Shown here piece after piece: positions 37,638-48,477 of a stretch of DNA of 64,000 nucleotides. A model generated the notes under the pieces. That model searched no databases and was not told the origin of the DNA. It worked only from the letters and a program-made list of their open reading frames with translations. Source of the stretch: Nomia melanderi (taxonomy: Eukaryota > Arthropoda > Insecta > Hymenoptera > Halictidae); contig NC_134999.1 in the NCBI RefSeq assembly GCF_051020985.1, forward strand, positions 30,599,160 to 30,663,159. The letters run 5' to 3'. Position 1 is the first letter of the stretch. Each line of letters opens with the position of its first letter. The position numbers were made by a program, and so were the translations under genes.

Positions 37638-39216
37638 TATGATTGACATGTAATCCCCATGAAAATTGTAACGATGCTATTTTCAGTTTCTTCAGACATT
37701 CAACATAGTATCGAAACTATTTATTTTCAGAATGGTTTTGAATATTCATATATAAATAATTGCGAAACAAGTAAATCGAAACCGGTCATTTGGATTGTTA
37801 ATTCTAGTGTTAATATATTCACTAGCAGATCGGTATCTGTGCAATTACAGTTTCAACGAGGTTACTTCAAAAAGGGAAGAATGCAAACTATGCGATATAA
37901 GATTTATCACGTCATGATGTAAAGTTTTAATTATGTTTTCATTGCAACAAAAAAAAAAAAACGGCAACAGTGCTAGTCAAGATTTATCACATAAACGATG
38001 GAAGTTTTAATAATGTTTTCAGCGTTAGCATGTCTGGACGGTATAACTCAAGCGACGTGCGTACATGGTTAACAACTTCCCCATCCACTTCGATATTACT
38101 TTTAAAACGGAGAAATATGTTAAATCTGTCAAACTGATAAACAGAGTTGAACATTTATTCATAATCTTCGCGTTGTGTATTCTATTTCCAGATACCTACC
38201 ATCTCTCAAATGAGACATCAACTTTTTTATTCGTATAACTTCATCGATTTCGATCAAAGTTTAACGTTAACTTTTATTAATTACCAATTTCTATTAACTT
38301 CTAAAGTTATCAAACTTCACCCAACGTTTATTACACAAATTAAAAAATCAAAGAAACTTTATTAACCGTTTAACCGTAAAAACCAGTAGCTGATTCCTAC
38401 TTATTTCAGAAACAATTAATAACATTGTACCCGACCCACTTACATAACGCGAACCATACAAACATTTAATTCCAGAAGGAAAATAAAGAATTATCACAGA
38501 ATAAATCCACCCGCAGCCGATTAAACCCGCCTCTTCCCCGGTTAACAGGTTGAATAAACACGGACAGCTCATAAAACTCGGAAGTAACGGGAGAAAGCCC
38601 TCGCGGTGGTAGAAACTTCGCTTTATCGTCGTTGAAAACGCGACAGTCGCGTCCGCTCGTTCCATCCAGTTAGAGACAGCCGGACGGAACTCGATTTCCA
38701 AAGAAGTTCGAAAAGTATCGGACGGTGTACAAGGCTGCCGCGGCGCCGGCAGAATTCCCGCCGATCGAAGCGCAAGTGATTGCCACCCGCCGCGGGATTA
38801 TTACATTTCTAACAATCGAAACGGACCGAATTTCCCGTTGCGAGCCGGTCCGGCCATCTCCGTCCCATCTCTCTCCGCCTCCATTTTCTCGCGGACCAAA
38901 GGATACCGGTGTCTCGAGTAGCCCGTGTCTCGTCTTCTGCGATACACGGTGTGTCCGAGAAATTTGGTGACCGGTAAATCGAATAAAGTAATTAAATGAA
39001 ATACATAGAAGGGACAGAAAATACTTTCACTGATCTCCGAAGAGTTAGGCAAGTGTTATAGAGAATGACGAATTAATTGGTTGGTTGATAATAAAGAGTA
39101 ATTAATATATTCATTCTTTATAGAGGTGAATTGGAGTTATTCGTTGATTCTGTTCGTTGTTTCGAATTACTTTTGCTTCACGATGTGTATAATAATATAA
39201 GAAACGTGATTGATTC
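37638..39216. other. No gene seen; GC island
   Basis: AT-rich to about 38490, with an A run near 37950. A GC-rich island at about 38500-38980 has ORFs on both strands (38348-38701 minus, 38725-38970 plus), none recognised. Confidence 0.5.
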
Positions 39217-39395
39217 TTAACGATGAAGCTATTGAGCAATTAAATTGACTTCTTGAAATTTTTCTATAGAAACTCAACTGTCAACTCAATTTCTTTAATC
39301 GTTTCTCGGAGAAACATCTGTTGCCTGTTTGATAATTGTAAAACGAAGATATCAGGAATTGGTTATTTTGACGTGTCTGGTAGTTTTATTGTTAA
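39217..39395 (+). mobile_element. Family A TTAA element, sharing its right TTAA with the next element
   Basis: 179 bp from TTAA 39217-39220 to TTAA 39392-39395. TCTATAGAAACTCAA, CTCAATTTCTTTAATCG, GGTTATTTTGACGTGTCTGG and TAGTTTTATTGTTAA follow the family A order. It is slightly shorter than the ~222-bp copies. Confidence 0.7.
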
Positions 39396-39541
39396 TATTA
39401 GATTTATGAATATTTATTATATTGTTGTATTCTATTTCTAGAAAAATTGATTGGAATTTCAATAAATTCGTTCATTTAGATCTTGGTGATTAGAGATGTA
39501 AAGATCGATGATTAGAATGCATATTCGGAAATTACGTCAAT
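39392..39541 (-). mobile_element. Family B-related TTAA element (reverse)
   Basis: It starts on the TTAA that ends the family A copy. AGATTTATGAATATTTATTA and TCTATTTCTAG match the reverse of the family B right end. It is closely related to 35442-35585, including TTCGTTCATTTAGATCTTGG. The far end is near 39541. Confidence 0.55.
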
Positions 39542-41277
39542 TAAACTCAATATAAATATTTGTCAGTTAATGTTTATAAAATTCTATATGTGTCAAATTG
39601 ATGCGTTTAGTAAACTGAACTTCAATGAATCAACTGACCTTCGCCGACAGTTTTCATAAACTTTATACACGTTGCCAAAAGTGTAGTGTCGAATGGGGGC
39701 TACCTTGAAAAATAGGACAGCAAAGGTAATTTGTTTATATTTTCTATTACTTGTTTTTTGATACTATCTCCCGAATTTTTTGGTCACACTATGTATGTAT
39801 GGCGAGATAGTTTCGCGTGTCCTACTGTAGCAGGACTCTGTACGTGGCGAAGTGGTTCGCTCGATTTTTAGTGGTCGTTACCTATCGCGATGGAGAGCTT
39901 CGGTGTATCCAATTCGGAAAATGCTCGTCGCTGCAACAAGATCGAAAGTGTTTCTTTGAACGTGGCGAATACGTTGCGGCAGTATGAGTTTTTGGGATGT
40001 GGAAAGCGGAATTTGACGGTGAGAGGTTTTTCTTTTTTCTTTGGGTTCCGGTTTTTTATATTTTCTTGTGGTTCTGTTGGGTAACGTTAATAGAATGCGA
40101 CGATGAAACTTTTTCTGTAACAAAATATTGATTTTAAGACGTACATTGTAGTAGAAATTTTAGTTTTCTTTTAGCATTGAGCTTTCTTTTAGGAGGATTT
40201 TTCATTTAAGAAACATTGACTTAGCAGTTATTAATATTCCCTTAATTTTTTTGGAAAACAACATTTTATGAGTTTCTTCTCGCTTATTCATTATTTTCAC
40301 AAACATTTAATAAATCTCATAACAAAAGGATGATAAAACACACATTTCTTGTTGTTTCTAAGTTGTTCCTCGAAAACAACAGAAAACCCCGTCCAATTCA
40401 CCACCGCAAGATTATTCCAAAACGTCTGCCATAATGAAACTCCCACAACAAAGGAATAGCAAAATATTTAAATCGAGTTGCCTTCAACGGTCAATTGTTC
40501 CACATGAAAACGAGCGTATCGTCGTCCCGCAAATCCGTCGTTGAGGCGATACCGGAGGCATTCGAGGGTAACGCGCGATCGTGCGCACGCATACGGCCTC
40601 TTCCGGTGCTCGGCGAGCTTCCGCGGAGCTTCCGCGTCGAGAGAATCTTTCAGGATTCACGTACGGCCTCGACATGTTTCTCTTTCATCGTTTCCCCGAG
40701 GCCCGGCTTCTTTTTCCCTTCGTCCCTTCTCTGTTCCCCTCCTTCCCTCTTGCTCCCTCGCATTCGGAATGCAGCCCTCGATTCCCTGATACGGTAGACG
40801 ACAACTTTAGACAATTTCCGAGATTGCGTGCGCCGCGAAACTTTTCCCGGACGGTGCATAAAGCCGCCGGTGAGCATTGTATACACCTACTTATCGCGAA
40901 CAATTCCGATTCTTGTCGCGATAGAGCCGCGCTGCGTAACCGCCGCGCGTTTTAGAACGACGAAAAGGAGGCGATTACTCCACCAAAATTGCTCCCCGCT
41001 GGATCAAGGGGATTCCCCGAGCATTGTAGCGGGCCGCGGTCCGCGGATACGCGCGATCTCACGCCGGCAGTTGTTAATTAGTAAACTACACGCGTTTATT
41101 CATTTACCAGATGCATCCGGCTGTATGGGGAACCAGCTGTTTTTCTTGAGACTTGGTTTCCTTTTTAATTGAACGCAGTTACGGCGCTTGAGAGCTATTT
41201 TAGAGATGTTCATAGTTGAATTTCCTTCGTTATTCGTCATAGTTGTTCATTTCTAATAATAGATATTTATTATGTTA
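39542..41277. other. No certain gene; GC islands
   Basis: Apart from the weak candidate exon at 39890-40018, no coding region is recognised. A large GC-rich, CpG-rich island at about 40480-41180 has ORFs in five overlapping frames (e.g. 40581-40955) with Arg/Ser/Pro-rich translations that look like shadows. Confidence 0.45.
39890..40018 (+). CDS. Weak candidate first coding exon, unrecognised protein
   Basis: An ATG at 39890 opens 43 codons that end exactly in frame at a GTGAGA donor (40019). An in-frame TAG stands 21 bases upstream. The peptide starts MESFGVSNSENARRCNKIES and has ordinary amino-acid composition and codon use, unlike the Arg/Ser/Pro-rich shadow ORFs of the GC islands. I do not recognise it and found no partner exon. 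It may be chance: a short ORF meeting a donor-like GTGAGA is not rare in 64 kb. Confidence 0.2.
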
Positions 41278-41510
41278 CCGATGAGACTGATAAGATTAGT
41301 TCAAGATTACTTAACTTAGTTTTTATTTAAGGAAAAACTAGAATTCTCGAAAGCTGATAAGATTAGGTCTGCAGTAATTAACTTAGATTTTGTTTTAGGA
41401 AAAATTGGACTTCTCGAAAGCTGATAAGATTAGATCTACAGTACTTAATTCAGGATGAAATGGAATTCTCGAAAGCTGATAAAATTAGTTCTTGATTATT
41501 CTATTTCTCA
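41278..41510 (+). repeat. 55-68 bp tandem repeat, about 4 units
   Basis: The anchor CTGATAAGATTAG (last unit CTGATAAAATTAG) occurs at 41287, 41353, 41421 and 41476. The last three are preceded by TTCTCGAAAG. Unit length varies (66, 68, 55) because of small deletions. Confidence 0.8.
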
Positions 41511-41759
41511 TTCAGGAGGAAGGTGTCACCGACGAATCTTTGAATCGTAACTTTCAATGAGAAACTCTACAGCTCTGTCGAAGCTTGGAAAAGAAACGAG
41601 TCCACGAGTGTATCGCGAATAATAACGTGTAAATCAGGTCCCCGAAGAATGAACGTTACTCGACAGCGTTCGATGCGTTCGATATTCAGTTAATAAGCAG
41701 TCCGCGTTATTAAAACCGTGGAACCGTCGCATCAGAGGTGTCAAATATCGCAATTGAAA

Positions 41760-42813
41760 CACGTGAAAAATAAAAATTCTGAAGTGGGTCAATTTGACTC
41801 GGCCGGTAGTTTCATTTTTAACACTACTAGATGTACCTTATCAATCAGAATTATTGATTCCGGTTTCCTTGTTCCGCAGTTATTGATACCTCAGAGGCAT
41901 TAAATATTCGAAATGATTTCAAAAATAAATAGTTTCACTTGCACACTATAACAAATGTCAGAAAGAAACTGGAAATAATCTATTGTTACAATTATTATAG
42001 GGATCATCTTTATCAAATCAATTATATTAAATGTTCAGCAGTGTCAATAAAATTTCATAATAAGTTCTTTTAGGAATTCTTATAAAAAACAACTAGTTTT
42101 CAACACGAATCAACGGAACGAATTTTCATTACCAGTCAAAACGACTGATTCCCTTCTTTCGCAATTATCTATATCTTGAAGGTATTAAATGTTTGACCTA
42201 ATTCCGAAGATAAATAGTTTCGCTCGAACTGTATAACGAATATACGAGGAAATTGAAAATAATCTGTTGTTACAAGTTTTATATGGACATGTCAATCATA
42301 TTAAATGCTCGATAGTTCAAGTGTCAATAAAATTTCGTAACAAGTTCTTTTTAGAATTCTAATAAAACGTCAACCAGTTTTCAGCGCAAAACAATGAAAC
42401 GATTTTTCAGTTCCAGTTAAAATGATTAGTTGCCTCGTTGAAATTATTGATACATTAATCCTTTGAGTGCCAGAGGAAATGTTCATACATACTTGAGAAA
42501 TGCCAGACAATTTAAAACGAAAGACGCATGATTACAAATAAAAATTTATATTTCGGTCAATTCTTTTCTAAAGTTCATAAAATTTTTACACAATACTAAA
42601 AACAGCACTAACAAGTCTTCCTTTATTACTGATAAAATCAAAAAGGCACTTTTCGCAAGCGCATGATGTATCGCTTCTTGTGATCTCGAAAATAAATAGT
42701 TTCATTCGAACACTGTAACAGATATCTGAAGAAACTGGAAATAATCTATTGTTAGAATTCTTATATGGATTACATGTCAATCGTATGAAGTGCTCGGTAG
42801 TTCTAGTGTTAAT
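41760..42813 (+). repeat. Three-copy ~290-bp repeat with family A ends
   Basis: The block AAATAAATAGTTTC...CACTGTAAC...GAAACTGGAAATAATCTATT recurs at about 41922, 42208 and 42688. The first two copies continue with GTGTCAATAAAATTTC and a GTTCTTTTTAGAATTC block. The third ends in a family A right end (CTCGGTAGTTCTAGTGTTAA, to ~42812). A family A right-end fragment with a GTCAATTTGACTC palindrome also starts the region (~41787-41822). A family C-like left end (TTAATCCTTTGAGTGCC) sits at about 42458. Confidence 0.6.
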
Positions 42814-45380
42814 CTCATTGGCGCTGCGACTGGGTCGTGTATTATACGGTACCCGCGTAACGAGCCGACGAATGAAACAATTTCGTTTCGGTAAGGCGAG
42901 CCCGCCCGGGGCTCGTTCATTCGCACCGTGGAATTCCGTTTCGACAGAGCGAGAAACAAGGAGCAACTTGCGCCGCAGCGATTCCATTTCGATGCGGAAT
43001 TTATTATACGTTCGGCGGTGCCTCGAGATAACAGAGGAAAGGATAAGAAAAACATCGTTTAACTCGCGTGCCACGTTTATCTAATTAAGGCGGGTTGCAT
43101 AATGATCCTTCTGAGAAATTAAGAGAAATTTAGGTGCAGTGTGGTGTTTGATCGTTCGGAATTATCTTGAGATATAAAAATGATCGCGTGAACTTTATTT
43201 AGGTATTTGGTAAATATTATTGAGGAAAATAGAAAGGAACTTCGGTAATACGGAGTTTACACTTTATATTCTAATCTTGGTGAAGTTAATTCAATTTCTA
43301 TAATTATGCAGTTTTCTAGCCTAATGTAGATCTTAACACTTCAGGTCCCGTATAAAACCTTTAAGAAATTAATTTTCATAATATAAGTCAACTTATCATT
43401 TTTAATAGAAATAAATATTTTTAAAAATACTAGTAAAAATAGTAGTAACAATAATGCGAGAGTGATTATTATATCGATTTTTCCTGATATTGATACATGT
43501 GGTTTCGCGGCCATGCCGTCGGAAATTAAAGGTTAACACGTGTATTAGACAATTTTCTTTGTAAATTGTAGTTTTTCAAAGTGAAAGTGGTTCTCAAAGA
43601 TTGATGAACGTGACTCTGTATATTTGGGAAATTATAGTAAAATGAGAATTTAATGATTTTTAATGCCTTGCGAAACTTAACACCTGTTCAAAACAATGAA
43701 ACATTTCCGTGAACATTTCAATGAAGCCTCATACATTTTCCAGGTTCCTTCGGCTTCCCGAAAATTCTTAACAAAGGAGACTAACGATAAGTTTCTCTTG
43801 TGCACGAAGTTTCACGAAATTTCGCCGCTAAAACTGCGTATTTGCATAAGCTGCTTCCACGGTCTCACGGTTGGGGATGAAATTTTTATTGCGTGTACCG
43901 AATTCTACCATTCTTACAGTCGAGGTTCAGAGTTTATTCATAAGGACATTCAAAATGGATTCCGCGACGAGTAGCCCGCGGATTTTCTGCATTAATCAGG
44001 CACACGAACGTGCGGTGTGTAATGCAATAACAGCTTCATTAAACTTTAATAACCTCATTACTTTCTTTGAAATCGCGCTGAGCCATTAGAAGAAAAACTA
44101 AATTTCTGTTTCATTCCCGACTTTCGCGGATTACTTTAAAAAGGCATAATTTCGGGTGAAAACACTACGGTAGTCGTTAAAAAAATTTTCCTCGTTCGAT
44201 GCCGCCTTGGCGAATCCCTTCCAATAAAATCAAAGCAATGATACCTTTGTTTTAAGTCTACGGAATTATCACATCATGTTTGTACTTCATTACTAGGAAT
44301 AATAAACAAAGTAGAACTAGAAATAAACTGCTGATTTTAATGAACTTATTCATATTAATTAAAATATTCATAACAAGCTTTGTACATTTTAGTATTCTCT
44401 TTCAGCCTTCCAGTACATTTCATAACTTTACGTTTCCAGTTCATTCATATATTATTGTATAACGAACAAGCAACGTTCTCATTTCTTTCGGAATATTTTT
44501 AATTTTAATTCACAAACTAATTAATATAAAATACTCAAAATACTTCGTTAAACAGTCGCAACTCGAAACTTGTACAATGCATAGACTTTTATGGCTTGTA
44601 CTTTGTATTGAAATAATTATTATTAATTATTTCATGTATTTAAAGTAATTATTATTAATTTATATGCGAATATACAGATTTCCTCGTGCATTATTACATT
44701 AATCATTATTCTATCATCATTTCATTCGCATAAAGTTCATCATACTGTTGCATGCGACACGGCAATCGATCAAATGATCGTTTAATCGCCTCCCCCTTTG
44801 AAATCATGCAACTTTATTGTTAGATTCAAACAATGAGTGTAAGAACACAGCTCAGCGAGGCACGTCGGCCGTCATGAGAATGTCCCGCACAATGCTAATG
44901 CCTTTTTTATACCTCGACGTAGTCGTACGGTTGATAAATCATTGAATTTCCTCCGAGAAAGGCGCAGCTTACTCCAGGAACAATAAAATCGCGAATGATA
45001 AATTGCCACTTAATAGCTACACGCCTCGGTACGTCTGATCTCCTATGAAAAAGGAAACAGACCACATTCTCCGCGCCATCGCGATTTTAAGAACGTACCG
45101 GACCGCATCGAATGCAGTGCGAATCTGTTGTGCATAAAAGGGTACACAGGCTGAATGCGTCCCGCATCTTCGACTCCCCGATGCCGAACCGTAGGCATTC
45201 TAATGCCGGATCGCGGACAAAGATTGTGCTCTGCCTATTATTCTTTCGTTTTTTCGCGATTTACGTAACGTTTCTGCCGGTCGCAACGCCATTAGCACGT
45301 TCCGCTTGCACTATTCCGGTGTCTTCGAGTGTACTCCGCGCGCCATAGTTTAGCTTGCGAGGGAACCGTTTCAACCAGCA
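42814..45380. other. No gene seen; three GC-rich patches
   Basis: GC-rich patches at about 42815-43090, 43690-44120 and 44760-45390, AT-rich between. ORF 42586-43074 (minus strand, 162 codons) runs from the island into the repeat next door and is not convincing. Confidence 0.5.
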
Positions 45381-45860
45381 CACGCCGATTTTGATGAAAC
45401 TTATGTGGGACATAGTTCTCAAGAAAATATTTCACACATATTTTTTCTTATCGGTCAATGTCTACTTTGAACGGGTTAACGCACCCCTCGAACTTGAGGG
45501 TTGAAAGTATATTGTTTGCAATATCCTTGAAACTATGGGCTGTAGAAAAGAAATCTAAATTGTTCATTTCGAAGAGAATAATTTAAACAAAAATTTCTTG
45601 TCTATCTTTACACCAATAATTAACACATGCTGATTTTGATGGAACTTATGTGGGGCATAGTTCTCAAGGAAACGTTTGACACCTATGTTTTTTTATCAGA
45701 TAATATCTACTTTGAACGAGTGAAAACACCCCTTAAAGTTTAGGGTTGAAAGTATATTGTTTATAACACCTTTAACACCAGAGGTAGAAAAGAAATTTTT
45801 TAAAAATTGTTTCCCTTAATGAAACGAACAATTTAGGTTTCTTTTCTACACCCCTTGGTT
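45381..45860 (+). repeat. Direct duplication, unit about 245 bp, with internal inverted repeat
   Basis: GCCGATTTTGATGAAACTTA (45384) and GCTGATTTTGATGGAACTTA (45629) start copies 245 bases apart. Both continue with CATAGTTCTCAAG, CTACTTTGAACG and GGGTTGAAAGTATATTG. Within each unit GTAGAAAAGAAAT...AAATTGTT faces its reverse (AACAATTTAGGTTTCTTTTC, ~45830), so the unit can fold back. A diverged relative may lie at about 52645-52850 (CACTTTGAACGGATGAAAC). Confidence 0.75.
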
Positions 45861-47700
45861 TCAAAGATAATATTAAGATTGTAAATATGGTAATAAATAA
45901 GTAATAATAATAAGTAGTGTTGATTTTTATTTGTATAATTCAATGGTTTTATTAAGAGTGAATTAGTAGATATATATATATATATATAAGAAGCTCTTTG
46001 AAGAATATTATTAATCCGCAAATAAAATAGAATTATTATATTTTATTAAATTTATTATTACATTATTATTCTATATAGTATAAATTCATAAATACCGCAG
46101 TTAAGAAAGTAGAAAGCCTATATCGAATGGTTTAACCTGAATAATTACCTTATTTGTTTTAACCAATATTAATTCAATGAATTACTGATTTCAAAACCCT
46201 AAACAATAGTGCAGATAATGAAGAAAATTCTTAATCATAAGATTGGATAGCGGCAGCAGAGTTTCAATTTTCTTAAGTTCTTATGGCAATTGTGAATGTC
46301 TCAGTCACTTAAGAACAATGCAGTAGAGTGCAGTACAACAAGCAGACGTGCTCTCCATTTATTAATGAATGACTCGATGCGGACTCCCAGCTCCTTAATA
46401 GTGTACCTTCGTATTCAAAAGTTCAGCGGTGATTCGTTCTAGTTAGCCAAACCTCAGACGGACTATAAACTTCATTAACTTCCTGGAATATTTGTCCTCT
46501 TTCCGATTCTGAATCCCAGAAGGCGGTCGTTCAAAATTTATAGAGCCGCGAGTCGAATGAATAAATCATTCAGACCTTTTTAAACTTCGTTTAAAAGTTA
46601 CATCTCTTTATTGCTCTACGTTTACACTGCCTCCCCGTTTACCCTGTTTATTTTGAATTGCAACACCATTGACTAAAAGTCACTTTAAAAGAATACAATA
46701 TAAATATCTTAAAAGACTATATAATTATACATTACTAAAGGTTGTACAAATTTAAATTTGAATGTACTTAACATTGCTGATTTTCTTTTTAAAGATTAGT
46801 CTTCAAAATGTTTTCAGTATTGTGATAAATATGGTTTATATCGGTATCATGCTACATATATCAAAATGTTAAAATATAGTTTTCTGATAGGATTCATAGC
46901 TTCGAAAACATATATTCCAGTTTTATACTTCCCTTCGATAAATGTTTTAGTGGCCATGAATATTCATCTGACTTTTATACACTGTAATGTTTGTTTCTGG
47001 CGTATAATCAAAACTTTTCGTACTGAACGAAATTTTCTCGAATGTTTTACTTGGGTTAATGAAATCGCTGTCATGATGAATTACTCAATTACTTCGCGTA
47101 AGTTAATTTATGGTATATCTCTGCACTGGAAATATATCGTTGTCAAATATTTTGCGGTACTTTAATTTCATTCCTAAAATTTCGTTGAATATTCATATCG
47201 CATTACTGGGTAATGTTTCTGTCTAGAAAACTTGAAACAAATCGCGCATGACGTAACGTTGCTAATGAAACGTACAAAACGTATTTATTAACTGGCTTAA
47301 AATTGTTTAATAAAAATTACACTTTATTATGCACTGAATAATATCAATATTTATACATAAACTCCTCTTTTCCTTTTGCCCTTTGTTAAAAGCCACAACA
47401 TCGAATTTTCTGAACAACTAAAATCGACATATTTTAATAATACTACAATATAACAATCATTGTTTCTATTTCATATATTACATACATAATAAGAAACAAT
47501 TTATACATTACATACATAATAAGAAAATATAAACGTTTTATATAACCTTACACTCCATTATCCATCACAAACTGAAACTACAGACTTAAACTTAAAACCA
47601 CCAATCCCAATCCACACCTAAAACCCAACTCTTCAAAACTAATAACAAACATCTCAGCACCGCTTAATCCACACTCAAGCTAATACCTCGATTTTCTTTT
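45861..47700. other. No gene seen; AT-rich, with TA microsatellite and a 30-bp duplication
   Basis: A TA repeat at about 45970-45988, very AT-rich DNA to 46090, and a GC-richer patch at about 46330-46650. A 30-bp direct duplication (TTACATACATAATAAGAAA, ~47478 and ~47508). From ~47530 the plus strand is unusually rich in A and C. No coding region seen. Confidence 0.5.
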
Positions 47701-47704
47701 CCAG
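47701..47704 (+). other. Candidate 3' splice acceptor of a 5'UTR-bearing first coding exon
   Basis: A pyrimidine tract, ATTTTCTTTT, runs straight into CCAG, with an abrupt change at 47705 from AT-rich DNA to a ~46% GC stretch that continues to the Pgant start. This fits an exon 47705-48477 carrying ~520 bases of 5' leader and joined to an upstream non-coding exon not identified here. It is an alternative to a TATA-driven start near 48070. Both could be used as alternative first exons. Confidence 0.35.
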
Positions 47705-48039
47705 GGACGGCGATGCGTTAACAAGCCCAACATCGCCCGGAAACTCACACATATCAACTCATATCATATACCGTCACATCGAAGAAGTCGCGGGAGCCAT
47801 AGCTATCCAGAGACAGATAATCAATCAGATATCAATCCACCACGGCACGAGTCTTATCGCTGAAAGAACGAAGGTCGGAAAATGATTCAGTCGAAACTGT
47901 GTCGTATCAAGTGTCGATCACGCCAGATCGGCGAGAAACTATTATAGCCTGACCAGCTAGAGCATCGACATTCTTCGTCGCGACGAAAGGCAAGAAATAT
48001 TCCAAACTCCCGGTGAATTGAGAGTTGCCTGACTCAGTG

Positions 48040-48047
48040 TATAAAAG
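48040..48047 (+). promoter_or_regulatory. TATA-like box, possible Pgant core promoter
   Basis: TATAAAAG lies 188 bp upstream of the Pgant start codon, in the moderately GC-rich stretch that leads into exon 1. A TATA box here would put transcription start near 48070-48075, giving a ~155-base unspliced 5' leader. The match is good, but short AT motifs are common by chance here, and the splice acceptor at 47701-47704 offers a different 5' end. Confidence 0.4.
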
Positions 48048-48227
48048 AGGAGCTAAGGGCAAAGTGGCAAGAGGATGTTGTTGAGGTAACACGATTTATC
48101 GAGCCGGCTGTGGAAACGAGAGTTAATTGAACCCGTCCCCGATACCGCGGAGGATCGTAAGCCTGACGGGTCTAGCCGAGGATTTCTGGCTGAACGATAG
48201 GGGCCGGGCCCGGCTTGATAGTCAAGA

Positions 48228-48477
48228 ATGGTGTTCCCAAGACGGAGATCCCTGTGGCTGAAGGTGGCCATTTTGGCGTCCGCGGTTTGGGCTACCGTCT
48301 GCTTCCTCCTCTACACGGAGGACCGCGCGAACGCAGCGGTGCAGGGCCTGGCGCCGTCCGGCGTCGCGGCGCCGCAGATGGCGAACGGTTTTGTTCCGGC
48401 GGCCGCAGCCCTTCGAAAGGAGACGCCGCTTAACGAGAAGCCCAAACCGAAGGTCCTGCAAGCTGGTCCCGAGCAAG
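48228..48477 (+). CDS. Pgant9: Polypeptide GalNAc-transferase (pgant9-like), coding exon 1: cytosolic tail, membrane anchor, start of stem
   Basis: First coding exon of a UDP-GalNAc:polypeptide N-acetylgalactosaminyltransferase, the Golgi enzyme that adds the first GalNAc to Ser/Thr of mucin-type glycoproteins. It encodes 83 codons plus one base. Residues 1-9 are a short basic tail (RRR at 5-7). Residues ~10-29 are one hydrophobic helix, a type II signal anchor. Residues 30-83 are an Ala/Pro-rich start of the lumenal stem. The ATG has A at -3 and G at +4, and an in-frame TAG stands just upstream at 48219-48221, which supports this start. The exon ends at AAG before GTAATT (phase 1) and joins the exon at 50545 to form a Gly codon. 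The family is certain mainly from exon 2. The pgant9 assignment is from memory of the N-terminal style and is less sure than the family. Confidence 0.85.

Noticed and set aside
42586..43074. 162-codon minus-strand ORF
   Set aside because: Crosses from a GC island into the three-copy repeat and family A end. No recognised domain.
48215..48476. Other-frame and antisense ORFs over Pgant exon 1
   Set aside because: Shadows of the real exon. Frame and start are settled by the signal anchor, splice phase and upstream in-frame stop.
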